Part shown: positions 22,229 to 34,800 of the stretch, one piece after another
How positions within the stretch are numbered: the stretch's first letter is position 1
Layout: each line of letters opens with the position of its first letter
DNA from: Chlorops oryzae
Taxonomy: Eukaryota > Arthropoda > Insecta > Diptera > Chloropidae
Reading direction: 5' to 3'
DNA: 64,000 bases
Assembly (NCBI GenBank): GCA_020466095.1
Contig: CM035807.1
Location: forward strand, 82,025,441-82,089,440
Program-made: the position numbers and the translations under genes
Notes under the pieces: model-generated
Databases searched by the model: none
What the model was told of the DNA's origin: nothing
Seen by the model: the letters and a program-made list of their open reading frames with translations, nothing else

Positions 22229-24725
22229 ATGGAGGGCAAAAATGCCGAAGTGAATGGAGAAGCAAAAAATGAACTCGAAGAATCGAGTGTAACGATGCTG
22301 GACGTTTTGGAGCAAGAGAAAATGATGGAAGAAGAGTACGCAGCGGTTCTAGGAGGTGTGTTCAATGATTTTAAAGGTTGTAACAAACAAGGATCCGTTT
22401 GTTGTTTTGTTTGCAGGCAGTGACGAGAAGTGTTGCACATACATCACAGGACCAGTGAAGCGACAAGCATTATATTCCTGCTTAACTTGCACACCAGAAG
22501 TTAAAAACGATTTAACAAAAGCAGCAGGAGTATGCTTGGCCTGCTCTTACAAATGTCACGAGAATCACAATTTGGTAGAACTTTATACAAAACGAAATTT
22601 CCGTTGTGATTGTCCAACTGCGCGCCTTGGACGTTGCCTTCTGAATAGCAGTGTGGAGCAACCACAGACAAAGAATGAAAATAATTTGTACAATAACAAT
22701 TTCAAAGGGATTTACTGTTCCTGCAATCGTCCTTACCCAGACCCCGAAAATCCCACAGAAGAGCTAATGTTGCAGTGTGTTGTGTGCGAAGATTGGTTTC
22801 ATCTGGACCATTTGGATGTGCCGTCGACTGCAGCGAAATTAGTTGATGCCTGCAAAGAAATGATTTGCAATATTTGCATGGATCGGCATAAGTTCTTACA
22901 CGATTATACAGGGCTTGCTTTAAAGGCTCTCGAGGAAGCCGATGAATCTCTAACAAATATAACTATTAGCGGCGATGTTTCGATTTGTGAATCTGCACAG
23001 AAACAGGAAGATGATTGCGAACAATCCGATAAGGTTGACTTAAATGGCGAAGATGGGAAGGACGACAAAGAACCAGAAGCTAAGCGTCAAAAACTCGAAG
23101 AATCAACCGAGAAAGCTGAAAATCCTGAAAAGAATCCAGCTTGCAAAAGACCAAAGACAAAAACCGATTACGAAAAAGGTAACACAAATAAATCATTCAT
23201 TCCGAAAAATACGTATAAAAAAAAAAAATATGATAGAAAAGCATTAAAATATCAACTAGAATATAGTCCCTTAATGCATAAAAGGCAAATCATAGTTTTT
23301 CTTGCCATCTCCCACATACAAGAAACCATGTTTACGCGATGATAGCTTATGGAAAAATGTCATGCCAATCCAAAGACAGGATTTTATAATGACCAGACGA
23401 TCATTGCGTTGTAAATTGAGCGAGAATGCTTTGCCACATGGAAGGACATCCACGACTGAGTCCAGAAAATCGATAGCATAATTGTAGTCACTACGTTTTG
23501 TTAGATTATCTTTAAGGGTTTTGCGTGGCAAACGTAGAATCTGATAGTAGGACATATCTTCAATTTGATTTTCGTCTAGGCCACGAAACATTGGATTCGT
23601 TACGACTCGTCCATCGGTTAGTTTATAGAGTGCACCGCGAGGAAATATACCGCATTCTTCAGTTATAATGAATACAATAGCTGCTAAACGGTCTTCTTCT
23701 TTCAGTTTAATAGGTTCCGGTGGCTCAGAAGTCACGGTGTCATTTGACTGGATTTGAAAAACTGGATCCTAAAACATTGAACACAACACAACACAATACA
23801 GAACATAGTTTTTATGAATGAATATGGACGAGTAGCTTACCAATTTCACGGTAGTAACTAGGCCGGGATCTCCAACGAATGGTTCGCGACATAAGATGGT
23901 AGCCTGAAATATTTTTGGACTATGTACGAACGGCAACATAAGCCATTGATAGCCATCAGTGCTATAGAAGTACTTTCTATCTCTGAGTACGTCGTTCGAA
24001 TAGCCAAAGGCAATATAATAATCCTTATAAATTGCATTAATACGACCCCAAAAGAAAATGCCGGCAAAGCGATTTTCATTCTGCAATACAATTAGTGATG
24101 CTTCAATTAGAACCCGCTGTTCCGGCGTTATCTTTTGACCGCTGTACATAAGGCATTCAAGGCTTTCTTCGAAATACTCGATATTCATTTTAAAGGGGGC
24201 TCAAAATTTTAAATTAAATTATATTGAAAATTACACCGAAATTGCGTTTTTATATATATATTTAAATTATTTATTTATTTTTTGATGTCAAAGAAAATTT
24301 TCTGAAGTTTCTTGAAAAAATATTATTTTATGTTTGGCTACTAAGGTGCAACATTCTGGGGCAAAGACTGGCGTTCGGCTTTATGTCAATGTGAAGATTG
24401 CTTGATCGTGTATAAAGCCGAAAAGTGCGAATATCTAATAGATGCAGAAGATCCAGCTGAGACGTATGAGGAACGAGGCATTAGACGTGCTGCGACAGTA
24501 CCATCAACCTATGAACAAGGCATAAGCGCATTGGCTTCTCTTGGTCATGTACAGTCTATTGATGCTATTACAGAATATAATCGGATGAAGGACAAACTGA
24601 AGGAGTACCTTCAGAGTTTTGCTGCAAGCAAAAAAGTCGTCACAGAAGAGGATATTAATCGCTTCTTTGCCCAAATTCGAAATGAGAAAAACGTCAAAGT
24701 TGAACAACCGTATTTTTGTCGCTAA
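22229..24725 (+). CDS. Ubr7: Ubr7-like E3 ubiquitin ligase (UBR box + PHD finger)
   Basis: Exons 22229-22355, 22417-23178 and 24346-24725 join in phase to 422 residues; human UBR7 is about the same length. Residues about 47-115 form a UBR-type zinc region with the expected Cys/His series (YSCLTC, CLACSYKCHENHN, RCDC). Residues about 141-200 form a PHD finger (YCSCNRPYP, MLQCVVCEDWFHLDHL, MICNIC). An acidic and Lys-rich linker follows, then the conserved tail ATFWGKDWRSALCQCEDC. UBR7 proteins recognise chromatin and ubiquitinate histone H2B; the role here is inferred from family. The start is the first ATG after a short leader. Intron 2 is 1,167 bp and wholly encloses Rsph9 on the other strand. 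AATAAA is at 25015. The 3' end faces the Dif 3' end 690 bp away. Confidence 0.93.
23271..24188 (-). CDS. Rsph9: Radial spoke head protein 9 homologue
   Basis: Two exons (23841-24188 and 23271-23768) join at phase 0 to give 281 residues; human RSPH9 has 276. Diagnostic phrases are FFWGRINAIYKDYYIAFG near the N-terminus, CREPFVGDP, GIFPRGALYKLTDGRV, YAIDFLDSVVDVLPCGKAF and the closing GMTFFHKL...GFLYVGDGKKNYDLPF. RSPH9 is part of the radial spoke head of motile 9+2 axonemes; in flies that means sperm tails, so testis expression is expected (inference). The gene lies entirely within Ubr7 intron 2, antisense to it. Splice sites are GTAAGC and a good AG. No frameshift is seen. Confidence 0.92.
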
Positions 24726-25414
24726 GCGTAGTGCCTATGCCTTTTATATTATAGTCATTAAGACCAGCTAAAGAAAGTTGCATACATTTGCTGAATTTTA
24801 CACATTTTGAAAGTATTGTGAAGTCTTTAGTTTTTGTTTTTATTGTTCTAAAGTTATTTCTATTCAATTAACGTACCCATTATATTTAAAGAAAAAATCG
24901 CATTCCATTCGCTCTATCCGCGTTACAAGATTTCATATATTTTCGAAAAACCAAAATAATCAGTATCTATATTCAAATCGAAATTCATAGAGAGTAAAAT
25001 AGTTTGTGGCTTAAAATAAAATTATAATAATAAAAATAAAAAAAAAATAAACTGAATTCATCTACGAAAGGAAACAAATATCAGTGCAGATCATTTTATT
25101 TGAAATTTTGTACGACATTATTAGGTACTTATGGAATACTTAGAGACCTAAAAGAGGACTTAATTTCTTTTGCTTTGAGATAATGGTCATTGAAGCTTAA
25201 ATATATTTTTTCCATAAAAGTATAAAATTAGAACATACACCATTATAAATTAATTTCAACAATTTCAACGTGAGACTCAAATGTTAATTCCTTAATTATT
25301 TTTTTTTTTTTTGCTAAATTGTTAAAATTAAATTGCATCACTTGGCCAATTGAGAAGATAATTAAATAATACATATATACATATATGAATATGTTAATGT
25401 GTTCACAGCAGTGT

Positions 25415-25899
25415 TCATGTTTCATCCGAAACCGATAGATTTGAAATCTCCATCAATTGCTGACCATATAATTCGTTTACTAAACCACTCACCGTCAGAC
25501 CCTCTTCGGATTCTGGGAGTGTTGGCAGTTCTGTTGGCAGTTCCAAATCATCGAAATCGATTCGTATCGGGTTATTATTATGGTTCGCTTGAAATGGAAT
25601 ATTGGGTGGCAATGAAAATGGATTTGCTGTATTTTGGATTGTACTCTGATTGTTATTTATTAATGTGATACTTCCACCACTGGTTGTTTTCATTCCATTC
25701 CATTGTTGTAGAAAATTATCCGTTATTGTTGCTGTTGTTGTTGTTGCTGTTGTTTCCGGTAAAAATTGATTTGTATTTTGTGTACTAGTCTGCAAAATTG
25801 TATATTGCAAGCCAGCGCCGGTTGGACTAGGCTGTGGAATCGGCGAATGAGTCATGCTGTAAGGACTCATCTGTAACGTGTTATAGTCCGGTGATTGAG
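25415..25899 (-). CDS. Dif: Dif isoform A, last coding exon
   Basis: The acceptor TTTTACAG precedes AQSPDYNTLQMSPYSM. The exon then encodes a Pro/Thr/Asn-rich stretch, an (ACA/ACT)n-type Thr run, the acidic block near 25490-25560, and ends ISNLSVSDET. The short NLS(V/I)S ending resembles that of dorsal proteins. No AATAAA was clearly assigned. Confidence 0.8.
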
Positions 25900-28800
25900 C
25901 TGTAAAATGAATTTATTCATTGTTAACAATAGGAACATCTAAAAATTATCGCGAATAAGAGCCAACTAACCTGGTTCAATTTTCAATTGAGGCGTTGTAA
26001 AAGCGTTGGTCTGGTCAAAGTTATTTCTATTTGTATTAACTGCGGCAAGAAAATGTATTTAGTCAACGAAAAAGAAACAAAAAAATATTTAATTAAGGGA
26101 ATTAGTCAAAAGTAAAGCATAATGAAAAGAATAATAATAATATGCAAATGAATATTACTAGCATGCAATCCTTAAAAGCGAAAAAGACAATTCAAAAAAA
26201 AAAAAAAAAAAAACAGAAATCAACACTCAGCACAACATTTACATCGTCACTTACACGTTTGATGGTAAATTTGCTTTTCTCTTTCATAGCGGCTAACATA
26301 AAAGATGAACTTATGTCCGAATATATTGGAAAAGTCAATACTTTTTTTTTTTTTTCTTTGAAAACCGGTATTTATTTATTTATTATTTTGAAAACAACAA
26401 TCTCAAGTCCTTTTCTTCTGTTCAAGTTTCATCTAAATATATAAATACTTTTACTTAAACTTCTAGGCTAAATACATTTGGTCCTTTTCAAGTGTATTTA
26501 AAGCATATGGTTCGACATATTCCGATTGTATTGATTGGGGTTAATAAAATCAAAATTTTTGAAACGAATCATAAAAAACTATTGATGACCCTCAACATTT
26601 AACCTTTTAGGCACTTCATCGGACGAGTCCTAAAGAAAGTGAAAATTCGTCAAAAAGGTCCCTTTTCTCACCCAAATCAAAACTAAAGAATACAATAACA
26701 ACAATTTTCGGCGCGAAAAGTTCAACTTATATGAGGGGTTTGAATGTGGCTGATTGAATTCATTTGGAATGATTATCTGTGGAGGAAATGAAAATGTTTT
26801 TTTTTGTTTGTTTTTGTTTCAATTGAGCTTTCAATCCCATGTGAGTGGAGCTTGTAAAAAGAGTTTCTTTAGTTTAAGATCACGTACAACTTGAAGGGGA
26901 AAATCTTATAGGGAGCATCTCTTTGAAATTCAACAAACAGTGGGTTCATACGAATCGAGCTTGGATGAAAAAGTTGCTCAATAAGTTTTTTAATTTTTTG
27001 TTTTTTAATTTCACGTATGAGTTTCAGAGATTTCAGCCCGATTCTAAAGATTCCATTTGAGGCTCATAGTCTTTAACTTAGTTGAAAAATTTTGAAGGAT
27101 TAAACATTCAAATATATATCAGCCCGATTCTGAATATTCCCGGGGAATTTACTTTTCTCGATAGTAAAATTCTTCTTTTTTAAATATTTGGAGGAAGAAA
27201 TCTGATGGGAAATGGGTATTTGACCCATACCCATAATTTTCCTTACCCTATCTATTTGAAAAAGGAGAATTTCAGTCTCGAGAAAAGTAAATTTTCGGGA
27301 ATTTGTTCCCCAGGAATATTAAGAATCGGGCTGATAGTCTTCAGGAGAGTTTTATTTATTTAGTATGAAAATTTTTGAAAAATTCAAATATAGCATAGGT
27401 AAATGATAGATTTAAACATGGAGTCTAAAAGAATATACATACTTATTCGAAAATTTAAAATTTCGAAGCTCTTAAACCGAGTTAAAGACTACGACCCTGA
27501 ATGGATGTACTAGAATAATAATAATAATATGTTTCAATACTGCTTCAAATGAATGTGGTTTAACAAATGAATTTGGCCCATAACCAGTATATTTAAAATG
27601 GATAATATGGAAAAGAAGAAGGTATTTTTGTGGAGTCCGAAACTTACAACTAGGAAGTTGATTGAATTCCCCATTACTATCTGTCGTCATAAGACCCTTG
27701 CTTTGCATATCCTGCTGAAATGCGTATAATCCCTCTTTGGAATCATTGTATCTGGTACGTTTATACTTGCGATCTAAAAACAAAAAAAAAAAAAAAATCA
27801 AAAACAAAAATTATTAAAAACTGAAAAATATTCGAAAAAAAAAACAACAACTCGTTTTTAATGGATATTTGTTTGAGTATAGTTTGACTAGATTCAGGTA
27901 TGTAGGTACTGTATATGTATGTTTATATAACATGACTAGATTTCGCTTAAAATTAATGCTGGTCCATGTAGTTTAAATGTTATTTTGTGTTATCGAAGAC
28001 CTCGAAGAAAAAGCCTGGAAAAAGAATTTTTCTACTCTGTACTACATATATTAATATGACACGAAGGATCAAGGGGTTTCAGATTAAAAGATCCGTGCTG
28101 GAAAGAAGGATTTTGAGCACTTCACGGACAAGTGCTTCTTTGTTGTATGTATATTCTTTACTGAAATTCCTTCGATTTTCTTTTCATTCTAATCCATTTG
28201 CTTGAGCTAATCGCATCGCAATTTCATCGGGTGTTAAAAGTGGTGAAGATGACATATTTCTATTTCTATTGCCACCATTCGCTTCGCTAAGTGCCGCAAC
28301 TCCATCGCTATCGCCATCGCCATCGGCCACGGATTGTGCTACCACGCTTGTATAAAGTGCAAAATGTTCGGCTTCGCCTAGATCGACATCTGGATCCAAG
28401 ATCACACCGAAATCGCCTTCACACAGATTCTTAATGCTCTGACGATCGGCGATGGCGATCAGTTCCATATTGCCATCGCAAACGGGTATATCGGCCAATT
28501 GCAAAGCACTCAGAGTCTTTCGGTCCAATTGGCGTCCAAATGTGGAAATGGTAGCCCTAGTGCTATGCTCATTTTCGTCACCCTTGAGCGGTATGTGTAT
28601 CACGTCAGCATTCAGATACGCTGGCCGTTTGCCTGAAGCACTACTTGAGCTTCGTACTACGGGCTTGCCGCCAGCACTTCTTACGCTCGTATTCGTACTG
28701 CTATATGGACTGAGGCCCCCCACTGAATTAGGCTGTAATGATTTTGCTGAGCGCATAGAAGCTCGATTTGGATCGGCCAGCGAAAAGTTACCAATACTCG

Positions 28801-31800
28801 ATTCTCGACTAACGGCCATGCATGGTGCATCGGCCTGCAACTCATTTAATATGATGGGAGTTTCTGGTGGTTCTATGGATTTGGCGTTCGATTTGCTTTT
28901 ACGCGAAAAGAGGCGCGAGAAGAAGCCTTGCTTTTTTTTCTGAGCCGTCGTATTGGAAGATGTTGCCGGCGATGATGGCTGGCGTTTTGTTGGACTTTGA
29001 TCTGGTGTCCGCATTATAATGATTTGCGAAAGCGGACGCACTGGAAGGCTACCATTTCGTGTCCGTATCACCGAGCTATTTGGCGAAGAATTTTTCGAAT
29101 CATCCACATCATGAGAGACACGACGTTTAGGCGGTAACGGTGGTGGTTTCCGATCTGGTACTGGCGATGGCGTTCTTGGTGGCACTGGTACGGTTGGCGA
29201 TGGTGGAGTTGGGGCAGCGTTTACTTGAATTTTCGGCGCAGGTGGATTCGTTAGCACTACCATGCCGGAGAGATCTTCCTCGGTTATTGCTGTCGTCGAA
29301 GACGATTGCGAAGATTTTCGAAATCGGTCTCTTCGTTCGTTTGGGATATTAATGGGATTTTTCAGGGCTATTTTCAGACTGGTATACGTTGCAGTTTCAT
29401 CGAAATTCTCATCTAAATCGACTGATGGATTCGTGCTAACTGTTCGGCCCGATGCACCTTCAACATCATCGCCCATAGCTAGTTCTTTTAAAATTGGATT
29501 TTCGAGTGTGCCACGTCGAGCTTGTGCCGTCGCCAATGTATCGCCGAATTCGGTCAATTTTTCCATAAGCTCAGTATAGGTTTTATCATCGTCTGTTGAT
29601 TGTGAAGCCTGTTTTTTCGGTGGGTATGTAATGTTTGTATAGACGGTAACAGGACTCATGGAATTACTGTCACCATCCTCAACGTTTAAACTGTCTGTAC
29701 GCTCGAATTCACTCGAACGCATCCATTCAGTAATTTTGTCCATGGCTGTCAGTGGACGAGCCTCATCCAATAGCAACGACTGATTCTTTAATATCTCGGC
29801 CATCGGAGTTGATGTTTGCGTGCAATCATCGGCAACTGAATATTTTATTTGTGGCACCTCGAACTCAATTTCCATATCTCGTGTCCGTATAATGTCGAGC
29901 TCCTCCTCACCGGCATCGATGCTTGCATCGATTTCATTATTCATACGACGATTTATGTACGCGTCATATTCGTCGAGTGTATCCGTACTATTCGGTTTGC
30001 TGGCGCTGCTGTCCGATGACACCGAGTCATTTTCATTGTTGCATGTCCCTAAATCTAGCGGTGGACGTGCATATTTTGTTGCAGTCGTTTCGCTATCCAC
30101 CGATAGGATTTGCTGAAATATTTCAAGTTCTTCCTGTCGCTTTATCTTACGGCGAATTCGTGAAAAAGTAAGCATACCTGGATCGGGGGAGAACGGAGGG
30201 AAAACATAGTTATAGCCTATTGTCGAAAATTACATATTTTCCCGAAATTCAGTGACCCCAAAACAGAATATGAAAATGTAAGAATAAGGGAATGATGTAA
30301 ATTTTATATTTTAATTCAACCAGAGATTTAAAAAAAAAAGGCAATTCTAAAAACAATGCACTCACCAGTTTACTTTCGTCTAAGACTTTCTTTATTCGTC
30401 AAGTCTTATTAGAATTGATGTACAACTCGTGCATTGTTTTTCGAATAAAATTATAATTTATCAAAATGCTTAAGCATAGTGATTTGGCCCCCGATGCCTA
30501 TACCGACGAAAGTTGTTTTGATGTTTAGGTCAATGCAAAACATTTTATTTGCGCGAAGTTTTGGCTCTGTCTCTTTCTTTCTAAAGGATTTAAAAATTTT
30601 CAAAAACTTCTAGCAATTTAATAGTCATGTTCTTCGAATATCCTTGAAAAAGGGAGTTTTTTAGAGAAAATTTTTCAAAAATCATATCTAAGACAATTAT
30701 AAAGATATAATGTTCATTCAAAAGCCCATATATAGAAAGTTTCTCAGAAAATAGTATAAAAATATTTTTCAATCAATTTTGCTAAAACCAATACATGCTC
30801 TTGGGGAAGGATATTGTTTCATGACAATTTTTTTGTTCTTCCAGATATGCGACAAGCTTAAATAAAATTCAGAAAAATAGAGTTTTATGCCATGTTTAAG
30901 TATGTTAAGTTTCAATACGCTCAGCCGGGTGCAACATCCTTAAAAATAGCAAATTAAAAAAAATGTTGCATACTTCTCGGGTATACCTGTGATTGATATG
31001 CATCAATATGATTTTTCCGCATACATAGTCATATCATGTGAATTTATTACAACTGTGACTAGTGTTGCAACGTATAGTGTATCCGGCCGAATACCGGATA
31101 TCCGGCTGCCGGATAATTAATTTAAAAAAAAATATATTTTTCGGTTTTAAAGCCAACATTCTATCTTTAAAATTGTCTTATATATGATTTTTGAAAAATT
31201 TTCTCTAAAAAACTCCCTTTTTCAAGGATATTCAAGGACTACAGGAGATCAAGAGCCAAAACTTCGCGCAATTAAAATGTTTTGCATTGAACTAAACAGC
31301 AAAACAACTTTCGTGGAAATAGCCTTCGGGGGACAAATCACTATGCCTATACATAGTGCTATACCCATTGCTTAGCTTTTTGCTTGCTTACTGTTTGTAA
31401 TTATGATCCGCCGTCACGGCGAATTCGTGAAATATAAACCGTACCTTGATCCTGGAAAAACTCAAACTCCAATGGGACGCTCAAAGCTCCGTCACTGGGG
31501 CGTTCCAGCTGAATATAGACCTATCATAACAGGAATATAATATCAGTCAATGAGAATATTTTACCCATAGAGAATCGAAAAATTTGTTACCTTAACTGAG
31601 TTCGTTATATTGATGTTCTCGTATCGCGGCGTCTTGAATGATATCGCGTACTGTTTATGTATATCCGATTGCTGAAAGTCCGCGTAGGCAGCCCATTTGA
31701 TTTCACCTTCGTTATTACATTCGGAGAATTTGATTTTAATATCATTCTTATCGACTTTCTCGCAAAGCAATATTATGCGATCGCCGCCGGTGGCTTTCCC

Positions 31801-34800
31801 CGAGCATTTGCAGAGCTGGCAGATTTTTAATTCGAAAACACCTTTCTTATCGAAAATCGGGTCCGATATTTGTGGCTCCAATGGTTCCCAACGTTCGCCA
31901 GTGGGATTTATAAATCCTTGAAAGCAAAGTCTTACCACATTTAGATCGTATGTTGGCTTCTGATCATTTGACGGATATGGAACTGTTGGTGTGAAGTTTA
32001 GGGGGGGAGGTAAATTAAATCATCAATTCTTTTCGTTCGATAATATATTGTGTTAATACGAGTATTCTATAGCTCACCATTGAATGGATTGATTTTTCTT
32101 TCTCTTCTTAGATTGAGTGATGTGGCGACCTCTCGTCTCTTAACGCATTGTATGCCTAAATTATTGAAAACCGCACGCAGTTGCGGTCCCTTCAACTTAA
32201 CGTTGCAATAGCCGTTCTCGTATTTTTGTCCACCGCCATCCCGACCAACGACTTTATGCGGATGCGGCCTATACGGCGAGTCTTTGGTAACGCAAGATAC
32301 AACAACAATCGCATCTTTATCATAATTCACGATTTCTATGGTTGGAAACGTTTTATTCTCGGGCGTGGAATGGACGCCCGGTATTGAGCCAGCAGAACGA
32401 CCTTCGCACTCATAACGAAATCGAAGTGCCTTTGTTGCGGGCTGTTCGACGATCCGGAGAAACGGTCTCGTCGGCGGATTTGGATTCATGTTTTGCATAC
32501 TGCTGCCACTGCTGTGCTGTGCGAGCGCTGACCCCGACGATGACTGCGCGAGATTATTCATTTGCGAAACAGGTGAGTTCGGTGCTATATTCCATTGAGG
32601 ACTTTGGTTTTCCAATTTTATAACTTCCACTACGAAAAAAATTATGTATAGATAATTTGAATGAAATGTTTTTATTATCTCATAGGTACATTTTCAAAAT
32701 TTTCAAATCAACGTACATACATATATTAAATATTTATTAAAAATATAATTATATGCCTCTGGCGAAATTGTTTCGAACGTTCTTGGTGGATTTTTAAAAT
32801 CGATCAATTTTTAAAGGGGGAAAAAAATTGAACGAAATTCATTTTATTTTCGAAAAACAAGAACAATCGAAAAGTAAATGTTTCCCTAATAAACAAATAA
32901 AATTCAAGACGAATATGAATTTTGTGTTCAATAAAATCGAATTCGAACGATTCTTGTGTACTTTGGCCAATTTGACGTCAAGAAAGTCAACATCTGGCAA
33001 GTCAATCCTAGCCAAATTCCTTTCGATTACAATAAAAATATACATAAATGGAATGTTGCAAGCCAAAAGGCATAAAACAAAGAACAAAACAAAACAAAAA
33101 CGAATAAAAAAAAAACAAAAAAAAATATAGAACGAAATATTATGGTGTTGTAGAGTTTTAAGAAAATAAATATTAGCCTACAAAATGAATGCGGTGAAAG
33201 GTCTTATTGGATTTACTTAGTTGGTGCTTTAACCTCAAATCACATTATCTATAAAAAAAAGTCAAGCGCTCTAGCCAAATGGGTTATGCACATGGGTCCA
33301 TGGGTATATTGACAGAATTAACGCACAGATGCCACCTCCCCTCTTCTTACCGATATGTTCCCTTTATAATATACAATGCAAAAGAGTTTTTGAAAAGCCT
33401 CATGAAATGGAACAAGAGATTAAGAAAAAAGTTTAAAAATACCCTTAACCCTTTTACTGCATGATATGTACATATCTATACAGTGGGGTCTCGTTATAAG
33501 TCGTTTCTCGTTCCTAAAAAATCGACGTATAGCGAATCGACTTATAACGAATCAGTTTTCTTCATATGATTGTATGAAATAATTTCTAATTGGTTCCTCA
33601 AAGCTCAAAAATTGATACACAAATTTTTTAAAGTCAATTAAATTAAATTTCCCTACAACTGCCATCACTGCTCTAATGTCTGATTTCCAATTGTTCGTCG
33701 GATGCAGAACGTTTTACGCTGCGTCCACAACAACGCAATTGATTTGAGCTGCTTCCATATACTTGCATGTGTTTGCCTCAATTGACGGAACGCACCTGAC
33801 GCGTCATTGGAGATGGCACTTAGGGGCGCCAAAGACGAAAAAAATGTTCCCCCAAACTTTTAGATGTAATTGCGAATCATTTGCGACGTATAGCGAACCA
33901 GGGTGTTAATTGATACGTGACGTAAGTGCGAATCGACGTATAACGAGGCGACTTATAACGAGACCCCACTGTATTAAAAAAGTAGATTTTTTTTTGTGTA
34001 GTGAATGGTTGCATTAACCCTTTACTGATATATAAAATAACTTGAATACATTTTTCCGCTGAAAATGGGTTTATTAACCCTCTACTGCATGATATATTAA
34101 AAAGGCAGAACAATTTTATTCCGAAGTGAATGGTTTCATTAACCCTTTACTGATATATCAAATATTAGGTATAGTAAAAAGAAATACATTATTTTTGCAT
34201 TAAATTGAGGGCTTTATTTAAGATAGTTAGAATGACCCGATTTAGGTCAAATATGCGCCGTTTTTTTCGATAACTTGTTGCCATTTTAAAGGTAATTTCA
34301 TTATGCCTCTCTCATAGAAGCCCTCGTTCCTATTAGCAAAAAATTGAGACAGTCGAATTTCAGAAGCCTCTCTTGAAGCGAATGTTTCACCAGCAAAATT
34401 GTTCGCCATGGACAGGAACAGATGGTAATCACTTGGTGCCAGGTCCGGACTATAAGGTGGATGCAGAAGAACCTCCCAACCAAACTCCCGGAGCTTCTGG
34501 CGAGTCACTATCGATGTGTTTGGCCTGGCGTTGTCCTGATGGAACACAATTCCTCTCCTATTGGCCAAAGCTGGCCGCTTATGGGCGATTGCTTCCTTCA
34601 GACGGTCCAATTGTTGACAGTAGAGTTCCGAGTTAAGAGTTTTGCCGTATGGGAGCAGCTCATAGTAGATAATTCCCTGCCAATCCCACCAAACACACAG
34701 CAAAACCTTCCTGGCCGTCAATCCTGGCTTGGCCACCGTTTCCGCCGGTTCACCGTGTTTCGACCACGACCGTTTTCGCTTGACGTTGTCGCAAGTGACC

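Noticed and set aside
28452..28943. 163-codon frame on the plus strand
   Set aside because: Exact antisense shadow of the Dif B exon.
31405..31445. Short exon coding ISRIRRDGGS after exon 5
   Set aside because: Better explained as the intronic copy of the B-exon start; kept only as a possible read-through end.
32839..33087. 82-residue minus-strand frame with a hydrophobic start, possible secreted peptide
   Set aside because: Lies within Dif intron 2, no similarity, hydrophobicity expected from T-rich DNA.
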